From the NCBI RefSeq assembly GCF_029893365.1, contig NZ_JARXUZ010000002.1:62001-126000 (forward strand): DNA of 64,000 nt, read 5' to 3'. The notes below the pieces were generated by a model. It had not been told where the DNA came from. It did not search any database and was given only the letters and a program-made list of their open reading frames with translations. This document shows, piece after piece, positions 45,675 through 54,294 of the stretch. A program made the translations under genes and the position numbers. Numbering within the stretch: position 1 is the first letter of the stretch; each line of letters opens with the position of its first letter. Source of the stretch: Cryobacterium sp. CG_9.6. GTDB taxonomy: Bacteria > Actinomycetota > Actinomycetes > Actinomycetales > Microbacteriaceae.

Positions 45675-47112
45675 AAAGACGCAATCCTTTTCGCGGGGCG
45701 GGCGCAGGTGGCGGCGCAGGCTCGTCCTTGTCACCCTCGTCGGGGTCGATGGGTAGGTATCGGGTGTCGCCGGGAAGAGCGTCGGCAAGACTCTGGCGTT
45801 GTCGGAGCTGCTGTTTCAGGTCTCGCCGCCGCTTGGCGCGGACGGCTTGCAGGTCCTGGAGTGAGACGGACTCTGAGGCCAGCTCGGGAGCGATAGCTCG
45901 ACAGAGGAAGGCCTCGTCGAAGTAGACACGGATCTCGCCTGCGTCGCGTGGATTGAAGCGGACAGTCACCTGCTCCCCGACATAGGCGGCGAGGACCGGT
46001 GAGACGTACCGGGTGGACGCGAACTGGATGCCGTCTCGTTGCACTTTCCTGGTGGCCGCGGCACTAAGAAGGAGCAGATCGAGGTCCTCGGGACGTGCGG
46101 GGCTTCGGGGGATGAAACCTGACGCCGCCCATAGTTGTGAGGGCGCTTTGTGAGTTTCTGAGTGCGGACGATGGTTGTAGTCGTCGACGATGAATCGTTC
46201 GAGGATCTCGTCGAGTTGCCGGAGAGCCAGGGTTGCTGGGGTGATGGAGGTGCCATTTGTTCCGTGCGGGATGTGCCCGGGCAAGTGCGGGAGGAGCTCG
46301 GTGGTGACGGTTCCGTAGAACCGTTCGATCTTCCCGCGTCCCTGCGGGACGCCGACTCGGGAGTGGATTAGCTGAATGTGGGTGTCAAGGCATACGCGTT
46401 CCAGTCGGGCGGAGGTGAAGTCCGAACCGTGGTCGCTGTACAGCACGTCGGGCAGGCCGCAGACGGGCCAGCCGGAGTTCGCTTTCCTGTTGATAGCCTG
46501 ATGCAGGGCGAGGGCGGTCTGTTCCGCCGTGGGGGCGCCGAGGAAGACGGTGTACCCGGCGATCGCTCGAGAGTAGTCATCGAGGACGATCGTCAGCCAA
46601 GGCCGGACGGGGACGCCGGTCTTGTCAAGGACGGCGACATCGAGGAGGGTGTGATCGACCTGCCACTGCTCATTCGGGCGGCTCGCGTTTCGGCGGAACA
46701 CCAACTCGAACCGGTCCCGGTAGGCGGCATCCCCGTGCTGGGCAAGGGTGCGAAGGCCCGGGTCAAGTCCGGCGATGATCGTTCGGACGGTGGTGTAGCT
46801 CGGCACCGCAAGTCCCCGGTCGTGGGCGATGTCACCGACACGGCGATGAATGAACGCCGCCGTCGGCTCCGGCCGGCGCAAGGCGAGAGCTTCCACGACC
46901 TCCACCAGCTCGGGGGCGATCCTTCGTGTACCTCGGTCGCCTCGGCGGGGACGTTCCAGAGCGCGCGAGCTCGGATCAGCCCGATACCCGGTCGACCAAC
47001 GGGTGAGAGTGCGGACCGGCACTCCGGACTCGGCAGCGATCCGGGCCCAGGGAACGCCGCCGTCGTGTTGACGCAGAAGTGCGAGTTTCATCTCGGCTGT
47101 TCTCTGCGCCAT
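45661..47112 (-). CDS. Mu/TniA-type DDE transposase
   Basis: 483 residues. N-terminal helix-turn-helix domains (IAAESGVPVRTLTRW; RRVGDIAHDRGLAVPSYTTV) precede an rve integrase core. Catalytic residues are D153 (WQVDHTLLDV), D227 (LYSDHGSDFTS) and E263 (GKIERFYGTV). The Mu-transposase C-terminal beta-barrel follows (FASTRYVSPVLAAYVGEQVT), ending in an acidic, proline-rich tail that likely contacts the ATPase. It is shorter than TniA of Tn5053 but complete. Confidence 0.92.
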   Translation of the reverse strand: MAQRTAEMKLALLRQHDGGVPWARIAAESGVPVRTLTRWSTGYRADPSSRALERPRRGDRGTRRIAPELVEVVEALALRRPEPTAAFIHRRVGDIAHDRGLAVPSYTTVRTIIAGLDPGLRTLAQHGDAAYRDRFELVFRRNASRPNEQWQVDHTLLDVAVLDKTGVPVRPWLTIVLDDYSRAIAGYTVFLGAPTAEQTALALHQAINRKANSGWPVCGLPDVLYSDHGSDFTSARLERVCLDTHIQLIHSRVGVPQGRGKIERFYGTVTTELLPHLPGHIPHGTNGTSITPATLALRQLDEILERFIVDDYNHRPHSETHKAPSQLWAASGFIPRSPARPEDLDLLLLSAAATRKVQRDGIQFASTRYVSPVLAAYVGEQVTVRFNPRDAGEIRVYFDEAFLCRAIAPELASESVSLQDLQAVRAKRRRDLKQQLRQRQSLADALPGDTRYLPIDPDEGDKDEPAPPPAPAPRKGLRLYATD

Positions 47113-47125
47113 CGAGGGTCACGAC

Positions 47126-47692
47126 CTATGCAGGGCTGACGTCTTCGCCAAGGTGACGGTAAATGGTCCCGCGGGAGACCCCGAAGGTTTCGGCGATCTG
47201 CTGCACCGTATACGTCTTCTCGTCGTACATCGTCCGTGCCTGCCGCGCCTTCGTCGCCGTCATCTTCGAACGACCCCCTCCCTTTCGGCCACGGGCGCGT
47301 GCGGCGGCCAGGCCATCTTTAGTCCGTTCGACGATGAGGTCGTGCTCGAACTCCGCGATCGCGGCGAGCATGTGGAAGAACAGCCGCCCACCCGGGGTGG
47401 TCGTGTCGATCCCTTGGGAGAGTGCTTTCAGGCCGACGCCGCGTCGCTCGAGCCCATCGGCCACCTCTTTCAGGTTTCGGACGGATCGGCCGAGCCGGTC
47501 GAGTTTCGTCACGACGAGGGTGTCGCCGTCGCGGAGGTAGTCGAGGGCATCATCCAGGGCCGGCCGTTTGGCGAGGACTCCGGAGGCATGCTCGACGAAC
47601 ACCTTCTCGCAGGCAGCCGCCTCGAGAGCGTCGGTTTGCGCGTCGAGATTCTGCTCTCGGGTTGAGACTCGGGCGTAGCCGACAGATGCCAT
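47126..47692 (-). CDS. Serine resolvase of transposition module (TniR/BinL-like)
   Basis: 188 residues. Catalytic Ser10 is in SVGYARVSTREQ, followed by VVTKLDRLGRSVRNLKEV, DTTTPGGRLFFHMLAAIAEF, the long helix, GRKGGGRSKM and a C-terminal HTH (TVQQIAETFGVSRGTIYRHL). It is intact. It would resolve cointegrates made by replicative transposition. ATG 47692 is chosen; the upstream extension is unlike resolvases. A 27-bp dyad just upstream may be part of its res site. Confidence 0.93.
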   Translation of the reverse strand: MASVGYARVSTREQNLDAQTDALEAAACEKVFVEHASGVLAKRPALDDALDYLRDGDTLVVTKLDRLGRSVRNLKEVADGLERRGVGLKALSQGIDTTTPGGRLFFHMLAAIAEFEHDLIVERTKDGLAAARARGRKGGGRSKMTATKARQARTMYDEKTYTVQQIAETFGVSRGTIYRHLGEDVSPA

Positions 47693-47700
47693 AACAGAAC

Positions 47701-47727
47701 TGTACCTCTGACGTTCCTGACAGTACA
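47701..47727. promoter_or_regulatory. Candidate resolvase binding subsite (res)
   Basis: TGTAC at 47701-47705 and GTACA at 47723-47727 form a dyad spanning 27 bp, the usual length of a resolvase dimer site, 9 bp upstream of the resolvase start. Subsites II and III were not located. Confidence 0.4.
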
Positions 47728-47811
47728 TAGATCTCGGACACGGGCCGTGGAACACGACACGCTGATTCTTGAATTGACTGCCGCATCTGTCTCGTGGACG
47801 GTCGTTTACGG

Positions 47812-47964
47812 TTACTGCGAGCGAGGTACGAAGTGGGCCATTCCGCGCGCCCACACGGATACGGGGCGATCCTCGCCGTGGTCGTTCCACTCGTGGGGCG
47901 CGAAGTCGCCGGTGTTCTTGTATGCACTTTCAGAAACGGCGGCTGTTTTTTCCAGTGATGTCAC
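47812..47964 (-). other. Unassigned small ORF or gene 3' fragment, 50 aa
   Basis: The minus-strand frame VTSLEKTAAVSESAYKNTGD then FAPHEWNDHGEDRPVSVWAR and GMAHFVPRSQ has strong coding character, and the same frame stays open further upstream towards 47990. There is no ribosome site. It may be the tail of a gene cut by the transposition module; family not recognised. Confidence 0.3.
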
Positions 47965-47988
47965 ATCGCCTGGCTCGAAGTTTGTTCC

Positions 47989-48813
47989 ATGACATCCCTC
48001 ACTGAATCAACCGTCCGATCGACCAGGGTCAGCGACCTGCTGTTCAGCAAGGTCCCGCAGGTGACGCTCGCTTTCTGGATCATCAAGGTTTTCTCCACCA
48101 CCGTCGGTGAGACGGCTGCTGACTTTTTCAATGTGGCCCTAAATTTCGGCCTGACCGTCACTTCTATCGTCTTCGGGATCCTGCTCTTGATTGCATTGGG
48201 GGTGCAGTTCAGAACGAAGCGCTACTCGCCGACGGCGTACTGGATCGCCGTGGTGCTGATCAGCGTCGTCGGCACCCTAATCACGGACAATCTCACCGAC
48301 GTTGCCGGAGTGCCGCTGTGGATATCGACGACGGTGTTCGCCTCCCTCCTCACAGTGACCTTCGTCATCTGGTTCCTGCGGGAGCGCACCCTCTCGATCC
48401 ACTCGATCGTGTCCCGCCGACGTGAAGCGTTCTACTGGCTGGCGATCCTGTTCACCTTCGCGCTCGGAACCGCGGCAGGAGATCTGCTGGCGGAAGGGCT
48501 CGGGCTCGGATTCTTGGTATCTGCGATCTTGTTCGCGGCGGTCATCGGTGTGGTCACGATTGCGTTCTTCGTCTTCCAAGCCAACGCGGTGGTCTGCTTC
48601 TGGATCGCGTACGTGCTCACCCGGCCGCTCGGCGCCTCACTGGGCGACCTCACATCACAGCCGGTCGCGGACGGCGGCCTCGGATGGGGCACCGCGGCCA
48701 CCAGCGCGGTGTTCCTGATCGTCATCGTCGGCCTCGTCGTGCACCTCACGATGACCCTCTCCCGCCAGCGGCGCGCCCTCGCTTCCGAAACCTCGGCGAC
48801 GGCAATCGCCTGA
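47989..48813 (+). CDS. DUF347/COG4705-like multispanning membrane protein
   Basis: 274-residue integral membrane protein with about eight helices in repeated units. The repeats start with KVPQVTLAFWIIKVFSTTVG then ETAADFF; YWIAVVLISVVGTLITDNLT; FYWLAILFTFALGTAAGDLL; CFWIAYVLTRPLGASLGDLT. The recurring FW(I/L)A...GTxxxD pattern is the DUF347 repeat. Some relatives are linked to metal or stress responses; function here is unknown. It precedes the two-component/ABC module on the same strand. Confidence 0.85.
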   Translation: MTSLTESTVRSTRVSDLLFSKVPQVTLAFWIIKVFSTTVGETAADFFNVALNFGLTVTSIVFGILLLIALGVQFRTKRYSPTAYWIAVVLISVVGTLITDNLTDVAGVPLWISTTVFASLLTVTFVIWFLRERTLSIHSIVSRRREAFYWLAILFTFALGTAAGDLLAEGLGLGFLVSAILFAAVIGVVTIAFFVFQANAVVCFWIAYVLTRPLGASLGDLTSQPVADGGLGWGTAATSAVFLIVIVGLVVHLTMTLSRQRRALASETSATAIA

Positions 48814-48906
48814 TCCACCCGCCCCGTCACCTACCATTCGAGGTGACGATGCGGCGCTGGAGGCAACGAGTCCGGCTCCGATCTGATGAGTGGAGAGGTG
48901 GAGCGG

Positions 48907-49584
48907 ATGCGGATCCTGGTGGTCGACGACGAATTCGAGATGGCGGGACTAATCAATCGCGGTCTGACCGCTGAGGGCCACGATGTCGTTGAGGCACATG
49001 ACGGCATCGTGGCCATCAGCGCAGCTAGGGCGGCGGGCTTCGACCTCGCGGTGGTCGACGTGATGATGCCGGGCATGTCGGGCTTCGAGCTCACCCGCCG
49101 GCTGAAGGCGCTGGACAGCACGACGGCCGTCATCCTGCTCACCGCCAGAGACGCGGTCGACGACCGGGTCCGGGGCCTGGATTCCGGAGCGGATGACTAC
49201 CTGACGAAACCCTTCGCCTTCGCTGAGCTGTCGGCCCGCATCCGCGCCGTTCGCCGCCGGGATGCGTTGAACCTGCCGGCGGAGATCGACATCGGCGCAC
49301 TCACCATCGATCTGGCCCGTCATCGGGCTCACACGGCTGCCGGGGAATTGCCGCTTAGCAGGACGGAGTTCGACGTGCTCCGGGTGCTCGCTCTCAGCGG
49401 CGGCGCGACGGTCACTCGTGCGACGATCATCGAGCAGGTGTGGGAGTCGAGCACCCACATCGACCCGAATATCGTCGACCAGTACGTCAGTTACCTGCGC
49501 CGCAAGCTCGACCACCGGGAGGCCGGAGTTAGAATTATGACCGTACGCGGTATCGGGTTCGGCCTCACGGCGATGGATCCGTGA
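48907..49584 (+). CDS. OmpR/PhoB-type response regulator
   Basis: 225-residue regulator. The receiver opens RILVVDDEFEMAGLINRGL with acceptor D51 (LAVVDVMMPGMSG), switch residues LLTARDAVDDR and GADDYLTKPFAFAEL. The winged-helix DNA-binding domain is LPLSRTEFDVLRVLALSGGA with HIDPNIVDQYVSYLRRKLD. GGTGGAGCGG precedes ATG 48907; an ATG seven codons earlier is weaker. It overlaps the kinase gene by 4 bp. Confidence 0.92.
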   Translation: MRILVVDDEFEMAGLINRGLTAEGHDVVEAHDGIVAISAARAAGFDLAVVDVMMPGMSGFELTRRLKALDSTTAVILLTARDAVDDRVRGLDSGADDYLTKPFAFAELSARIRAVRRRDALNLPAEIDIGALTIDLARHRAHTAAGELPLSRTEFDVLRVLALSGGATVTRATIIEQVWESSTHIDPNIVDQYVSYLRRKLDHREAGVRIMTVRGIGFGLTAMDP

Positions 49585-51017
49585 TACTCGACCGGGTCGG
49601 GATCCGCAGCCGAATCGCGGGGGGCAGTCTGATCATCGCGATCCTGATTTCGATCGCGGCCGGGATCGTGATCAATACACAGATCGAACGAATCGTGCGC
49701 GCCGGCACCGTCGCCGTTCTCGTGAGCGACGCCGCGCCCTATGTAGTCGCCCTGCAAACCGAGCCAGGCGAGAGCTTCGACTCCCCCGGCCTGTCGCAGT
49801 TGGTGGCCGTGGTCGATGCGAACGGAAAGGTGGATCTCAACACGCTTCCGGCCTCTCTCACCGGCATGCTTGCGGATATCGTCCGCACCTCCGACACGCG
49901 CATCGTGAGCGCGGGTCCGGCGCAGTATCTGGTGCGAGCCATCCCGGTGGATGTCTCGGGCGAGACGTGGCACGTCGTCTCAGCTCGGGGTGCTGGGCCG
50001 GAGACGACAGTCCTTGGTCAGATGAGGTTGCTCCTCATCGGTGGGCTTGCTCTGATCGCTGCGGGAGTGGCCGTATCGGCCTGGTTGCTCACTTCGGTCT
50101 CCCTCGGGCCGGTCAGGCGCCTGCGAGCGAAAGCGGAGACCCTCACCGACAGCTTCAGCACCGAGCTGCTGCCAGTGGGCCGCAGCGACGACGAGATCGC
50201 GCGTCTCGCCCGCACCCTCAATGACCTGGTCACCCGGCTCAGGGAATCGGCGTCGCGTGAGCGGCAACTCGTCTCCGATACCAGCCACGAACTACGCACT
50301 CCGCTCGCGATTCTCCGCACCCAACTCGAACTCGCAAGAATCGAATCATCATCGATCACTCAACTGGTCGACGACATTCGTGGCGCCGAGAAAAGCGCCG
50401 CCCGCTTGTCAGCCTTGCTGGGGTCCCTGCTCGAGTTATCGTCGATCGAAGCTGCGGGCAGTCGGGCGAACGCGACGGCCATCGAGTTAGAGAGGGAAGC
50501 CGACGCTGCAGCGGGCCGCGCCCGATACCGCGCGATGCGAGACGAGGTCGATGTCCACTATCACGGACAGCTCTCCAACGAAGCCGATCAGCCGAACTTT
50601 CCGATGACCGCGGAAGACTTCGGACGGCTCCTCGACAACCTCCTCTCGAATTCCCTCGCCGCCGTTCAAACCGTCGGCACCGTGACCGTCCAACTCGACG
50701 TCGATCCTCAACGTCTACTGCTGACCGTCTCCGACACCGGTGGAGGGCTTCCCCGAGAATTCGAAGCACATGCGCTCGACCGGTTCAGTCGCTCCGACGA
50801 TTCCCGTGCTCGCGGCAGTGGAACGGGCCTCGGTCTCGCGATCGTCGCCGCGATCGTCAAGAATGCGCACGGAACGATCACGCTTGCCAATGACCCAGGC
50901 ATCGGTCTGAGTGTCGCGATTCTGGTGCCCTCCTCGGGAACCGACACCGACACCGGCGACCTCGACGTCGACCTCGACCTCGACGAGGTCGACTTGCGCC
51001 GCCGAGAGAGTCCCTGA
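49581..51017 (+). CDS. Sensor histidine kinase (HAMP/HisKA/HATPase_c)
   Basis: 478 residues. TM1 at about 14-32, an extracytoplasmic sensor of ~115 residues, TM2 at about 149-170, HAMP at 172-224, the phospho-acceptor H236 (SDTSHELRTPLAILR), and the ATPase domain with N box (LLDNLLSNSLAAV), G1 DTGGGLP and G2 GSGTGLGLAIV. The last 25 residues are Asp/Leu-rich (DLDVDLDLDEVDL). Encoded with the overlapping regulator and upstream of an ABC exporter it probably controls. Confidence 0.92.
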   Translation: MILDRVGIRSRIAGGSLIIAILISIAAGIVINTQIERIVRAGTVAVLVSDAAPYVVALQTEPGESFDSPGLSQLVAVVDANGKVDLNTLPASLTGMLADIVRTSDTRIVSAGPAQYLVRAIPVDVSGETWHVVSARGAGPETTVLGQMRLLLIGGLALIAAGVAVSAWLLTSVSLGPVRRLRAKAETLTDSFSTELLPVGRSDDEIARLARTLNDLVTRLRESASRERQLVSDTSHELRTPLAILRTQLELARIESSSITQLVDDIRGAEKSAARLSALLGSLLELSSIEAAGSRANATAIELEREADAAAGRARYRAMRDEVDVHYHGQLSNEADQPNFPMTAEDFGRLLDNLLSNSLAAVQTVGTVTVQLDVDPQRLLLTVSDTGGGLPREFEAHALDRFSRSDDSRARGSGTGLGLAIVAAIVKNAHGTITLANDPGIGLSVAILVPSSGTDTDTGDLDVDLDLDEVDLRRRESP

Positions 51018-51085
51018 CCGAGCGGTATCCGTGGAAATCGTCTCTCTCATCGTGGTCTCACCCGGGCCGGAATAGCGTCACCGTC

Positions 51086-51823
51086 ATGACCAGTCCAGCC
51101 ATCCGTACCTGGGATCTTTCTCGCTCATACAGTAACAATGCCGCGCTCAGCGAACTCTCGATCGAGATCGACCGTGGGGAGGTGTTCGGGCTCCTGGGGC
51201 ATAACGGGGCGGGAAAGACGACGACCGTCAACTTGTTGACCACGCTTCTGACGCCGACTGCCGGACGCGCCGAGATCGATGGGCGGAACGTGGTGGACGA
51301 GGCCGCGCGGGTGCGTCGATCGATCGGATATCTGCCGGAGAACGTGCAGTTCTACGACAGCCTCACGCTGATTGAGAATCTCCGGTTCTTCGGCCGACTC
51401 TCTGGATTGCGGCGGCCGGATGCGCGCATCGCGGATGTGCTGCGGTTCCTCGAGTTCACCGGGCACGATAATCAGCGAGTCGGCACCTTCAGCAAGGGGA
51501 TGCGCCAACGGGTCGGGATCGCTCAGGCCATGTTGCATGAACCGGCAGTGCTGTTCCTCGACGAACCCACCTCCGGCCTCGATCCAGAAGGGGTCAGAAC
51601 CTTGCGGGAGACGATTGTACGACTCAATCGCGAGTACGGGATGACCGTGTTCATGAACACTCACCTACTTTCCGAGGTCACCAAAACCTGCACCAGCATC
51701 GGCATCCTCAACCACGGACGCCTCGTGCACCACGACACCCTGGCCAGGACGATGGCCGCGTTCCCCGCCGAGCAGTCACTGGAGGAGATCTACTTCCAAC
51801 TCGACCCAGTGTCGGCGCCATGA
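51086..51823 (+). CDS. ABC transporter ATP-binding protein (ABC-2 exporter type)
   Basis: 245 residues. Walker A is GHNGAGKTT, Q loop YLPENVQFYDSLT, signature variant FSKGMRQRVGIAQAML, Walker B AVLFLDEPTSGLD, and H loop MNTHLLSEV. It belongs to the NosF/CcmA/drug-export subfamily that works with ABC-2 permeases. It overlaps the following permease gene by 4 bp. Confidence 0.93.
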   Translation: MTSPAIRTWDLSRSYSNNAALSELSIEIDRGEVFGLLGHNGAGKTTTVNLLTTLLTPTAGRAEIDGRNVVDEAARVRRSIGYLPENVQFYDSLTLIENLRFFGRLSGLRRPDARIADVLRFLEFTGHDNQRVGTFSKGMRQRVGIAQAMLHEPAVLFLDEPTSGLDPEGVRTLRETIVRLNREYGMTVFMNTHLLSEVTKTCTSIGILNHGRLVHHDTLARTMAAFPAEQSLEEIYFQLDPVSAP

Positions 51824-52719
51824 GTGTCTTCGTCACCAGCGCTCGTCAAGAGATGCTCAGCGTGCGGCGGGCGCGGATCGCTCACCTGCTGCTAGCCGTG
51901 TTCCTCGGCATGGTCTCTGTCTCCTCGATCATCGGATGGGTCACTACCACCACGGTCACCAAGGTGTATGACAGGATCCTCGCCGACGAACTCACCACGG
52001 CACCGAATCCCTTCACCTCGATCCCTGCGCTCTACTACGCCCGAAATTCGGTCATCTACGTCGTGCTCATCGGGGCCCTCATGGCGATCGTGCTGGGGGT
52101 GCAGGCGACCCTGCGTGATCGGAAGTCGGCCACGACCAGCCTGATACTCAGTCGCCCGGTCAGAACAACCGCCAGGCTCAGCGGCCAACTCGCTGGACTT
52201 GGGATCGTGATCCTCACCGTTCTAGCGATCAGCACCTTCATCAGCTGGGCCGCAATCAGCATCATCACCGGTGCCCTCCTCGGGCCGGATGCGACCATCC
52301 GGCTGATCGGATTCGCCGCCTGCGCCTGGCTGCTCCTCATGGTGTTCGCGGTCACTGGAATGGTCGCGGGCATCTACAGCAAGCGGGAGACCACTGCACT
52401 GCTGGTCCCCTTCGTGCTGTGGAGCGCGTTGGCGTTCGTGCTGCCGCAACTCGGAACCGCGGCGCGGCCAGTCGCTCTGCTCAACCCCGTTCCGATTCCC
52501 CTCCCCACCGGTGGTTACTTCGACCTGGTGTCCGCGATCACCGGGCCACTGTCAGTCACCGAGCAGTTCAAGCGTGCAGCGAGCATCCTGCTGCAGGACA
52601 ACAACGTCACGGGTGACCCGCTCCTCAGCGTCGTCATACTGATCGCCTTCTTCATAGTCGCCGCCACCGTCGTCGTGCTCACGCCACGACGCAGACTGAG
52701 GAGCGCGCTCGATAATTGA
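51820..52719 (+). CDS. ABC-2 family permease subunit (NosY-like), first
   Basis: 299 residues with about six membrane helices. It opens ARQEMLSVRRARIAHLLLAV, has the cytosolic loop LRDRKSATTSLILSRPVRTT (typical LxSRPVxR of NosY-like permeases), and ends in a helix followed by basic residues. Paired with a second, related permease. The operon order ATPase-permease-permease-lipoprotein resembles nosFY-type modules, but no copper-site protein is present. Confidence 0.88.
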   Translation: MSVFVTSARQEMLSVRRARIAHLLLAVFLGMVSVSSIIGWVTTTTVTKVYDRILADELTTAPNPFTSIPALYYARNSVIYVVLIGALMAIVLGVQATLRDRKSATTSLILSRPVRTTARLSGQLAGLGIVILTVLAISTFISWAAISIITGALLGPDATIRLIGFAACAWLLLMVFAVTGMVAGIYSKRETTALLVPFVLWSALAFVLPQLGTAARPVALLNPVPIPLPTGGYFDLVSAITGPLSVTEQFKRAASILLQDNNVTGDPLLSVVILIAFFIVAATVVVLTPRRRLRSALDN

Positions 52720-53683
52720 CCTAATCACGGTCGCCCAGAAAGAACTGCTGGACCTTCGCCGGGATCGCCTCTTCGCAGTACTGGTCTCCTTCCTCACTGC
52801 GGTGACACTCATCTCGGTCGCTGTGGGAGCGGTTGCCTTCCGCAGCCAGCTTGACGCGTACAACCTGTACGTGGCGGATGTCGCGGCGAGCGGGTCAGGG
52901 GTGGCTCCTGCCGCTCCGCAGCTGTTCCCTTTGCAACTGCTCCGAGGAGGTATCGAGTACCTCGAGATCCTCGGCGCCCTGTTCGCCATCGTCCTCGGAT
53001 ACGGCACCATCGCGAAGGAAAAGCACCGCGGCACGCTGCAACTGTTCCTCAGCCGCCCCGTGAGCCGGTTCGCCTTCGCAGGCGGCAAGATCGTCGGGCT
53101 CGCCCTCGTCTGGCTGATTGTCGTGCTGCTGATCACGGCGGTATCGACCCTCGCGGTCGTCACCATCGGCGGCGGAGCGGTGACCGGCACAGACCTTTCA
53201 AGGCTGGCGATCGAAGCGGGTTTCGTCTGGTTCTACCTGGTGTTCTGGACCGCGCTGGCCATCGGCCTCACCGCGCTCACCGCGCGGCTCAGCACCGGAC
53301 TGATCGTCGCTCTAGTGATCTGGCTGGCTTTTGTCCTGGTCATTCCGCAGATCGGCGACACCATGCACCCTGACAACCAGGTGCCTGGCGGTCTCTTCGC
53401 CGCTCTGCAGATCAAGAAACCGGACGAGCTCGCCGTGCTCGCGCAGTTCGCCGGCTTCGACGGGATCCGCAATGGGCTCGAGGTGTCGTCGGTCACCAAG
53501 CACTTCGAACGCCTGTCCTTCGCCTTCCTCGGTATCAAGGATCAGTACAACCAGCAACCGATTCAGGTGGTGTGGGCCGCAATGCTGCCATCCGCCATCA
53601 CCCTCACGGCGGCGACGTTCGCCTCCGTGATCTTCGCCCTCGCCGCCACCACACGCCGCACTCTGCAAAGGAAGCAATCATGA
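52712..53683 (+). CDS. ABC-2 family permease subunit (NosY-like), second; non-standard start
   Basis: About 323 residues. The family N-terminus (IIDLITVAQKELLDLRRDRL) lies upstream of the first ATG/GTG (52802), so translation probably begins at ATA 52712 or ATT 52715, with GAGGAG at 52698-52703. Six helices follow, with the conserved loop KEKHRGTLQLFLSRPVSRFA. The start overlaps the stop of the previous permease. The 3' end overlaps the lipoprotein start. If only the GTG were used, the first amphipathic helix would be lost. Confidence 0.82.
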   Translation: MIDLITVAQKELLDLRRDRLFAVLVSFLTAVTLISVAVGAVAFRSQLDAYNLYVADVAASGSGVAPAAPQLFPLQLLRGGIEYLEILGALFAIVLGYGTIAKEKHRGTLQLFLSRPVSRFAFAGGKIVGLALVWLIVVLLITAVSTLAVVTIGGGAVTGTDLSRLAIEAGFVWFYLVFWTALAIGLTALTARLSTGLIVALVIWLAFVLVIPQIGDTMHPDNQVPGGLFAALQIKKPDELAVLAQFAGFDGIRNGLEVSSVTKHFERLSFAFLGIKDQYNQQPIQVVWAAMLPSAITLTAATFASVIFALAATTRRTLQRKQS

Positions 53684-54258
53684 ACCGCTCGTCCGTCACC
53701 CTCGCCACGGCTGGAGTCGTGCTCATCGCGGCGGTCCTCACCGGCTGCCAGGCCGCGGGCTCGAGCGCACCGGCCCCGTCGGCCGGCGCGTCCTCGGGAG
53801 CAACCTCCGGCGCTGGATCGGTGCTCCCCGTCGCCGGCAACCCGATCTCGAATACAAGCACGACTCCTGGTCTGTCCATCGTTTCGGCCGCGGTCGAAGA
53901 CAACGTCGACCCCTCGACCAAGAAGGCCATCAACGACCGGTTGCAGATCACTCTCGCAAATGCGACAGCGGCGCCTCTCACGAATGTCGAGATCTACTAT
54001 GAGATGACCGACACGACCACCAAGCAGAGCGAGGGGTACTACTCGACCCTCACCGGGATCACCATTCCCGCGAACGGGGAGACCATCGTCTACTTCGACA
54101 ATGAGACTGCTTCCGGTCACTTTCCGGAGAACACATTCAGCCTCTACCGCAGCTCGGCCAACCAGGTCGACTTCACCATCGAAGCCAGTGCCGACGGAGT
54201 GCAGATCGCTTCGGGCACGGCGAGCAAAGGGGCCGGAACCGGTGAGCAAGCAGACTGA
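53680..54258 (+). CDS. Lipoprotein with Ig-like/FxLD-type domain
   Basis: 192 residues. Lipobox VLTGC (lipid-attached C23), an Ala/Ser/Gly-rich linker, then a beta-rich domain (LQITLANATAAPLTNVEIYY; GITIPANGETIVYFDNE) with repeated hydrophobic strands. It overlaps the permease gene by 4 bp, so it is made with the exporter and probably sits outside the membrane beside it. No closer family recognised. Confidence 0.85.
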   Translation: MNRSSVTLATAGVVLIAAVLTGCQAAGSSAPAPSAGASSGATSGAGSVLPVAGNPISNTSTTPGLSIVSAAVEDNVDPSTKKAINDRLQITLANATAAPLTNVEIYYEMTDTTTKQSEGYYSTLTGITIPANGETIVYFDNETASGHFPENTFSLYRSSANQVDFTIEASADGVQIASGTASKGAGTGEQAD

Positions 54259-54294
54259 GCGATGCTCGCGGGCTGAGCACGCGGGCCACACCTG

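Larger units (their letters stand above)
43314..47692 (-). mobile_element. Tn5053/Tn552-like transposition module with degenerate integrase-fold fourth subunit
   Basis: Four co-directional genes: resolvase (47692-47126), DDE transposase (47112-45661), AAA+ ATPase (45674-44769), zinc-ribbon/integrase-fold protein (44765-43314). Gaps are 13 bp, a 14-bp overlap and 3 bp, indicating one operon. The set equals tniR-tniA-tniB plus an atypical protein where tniQ is usual. No cargo gene is inside. I could not define terminal inverted repeats; boundaries given are those of the genes. Confidence 0.75.
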
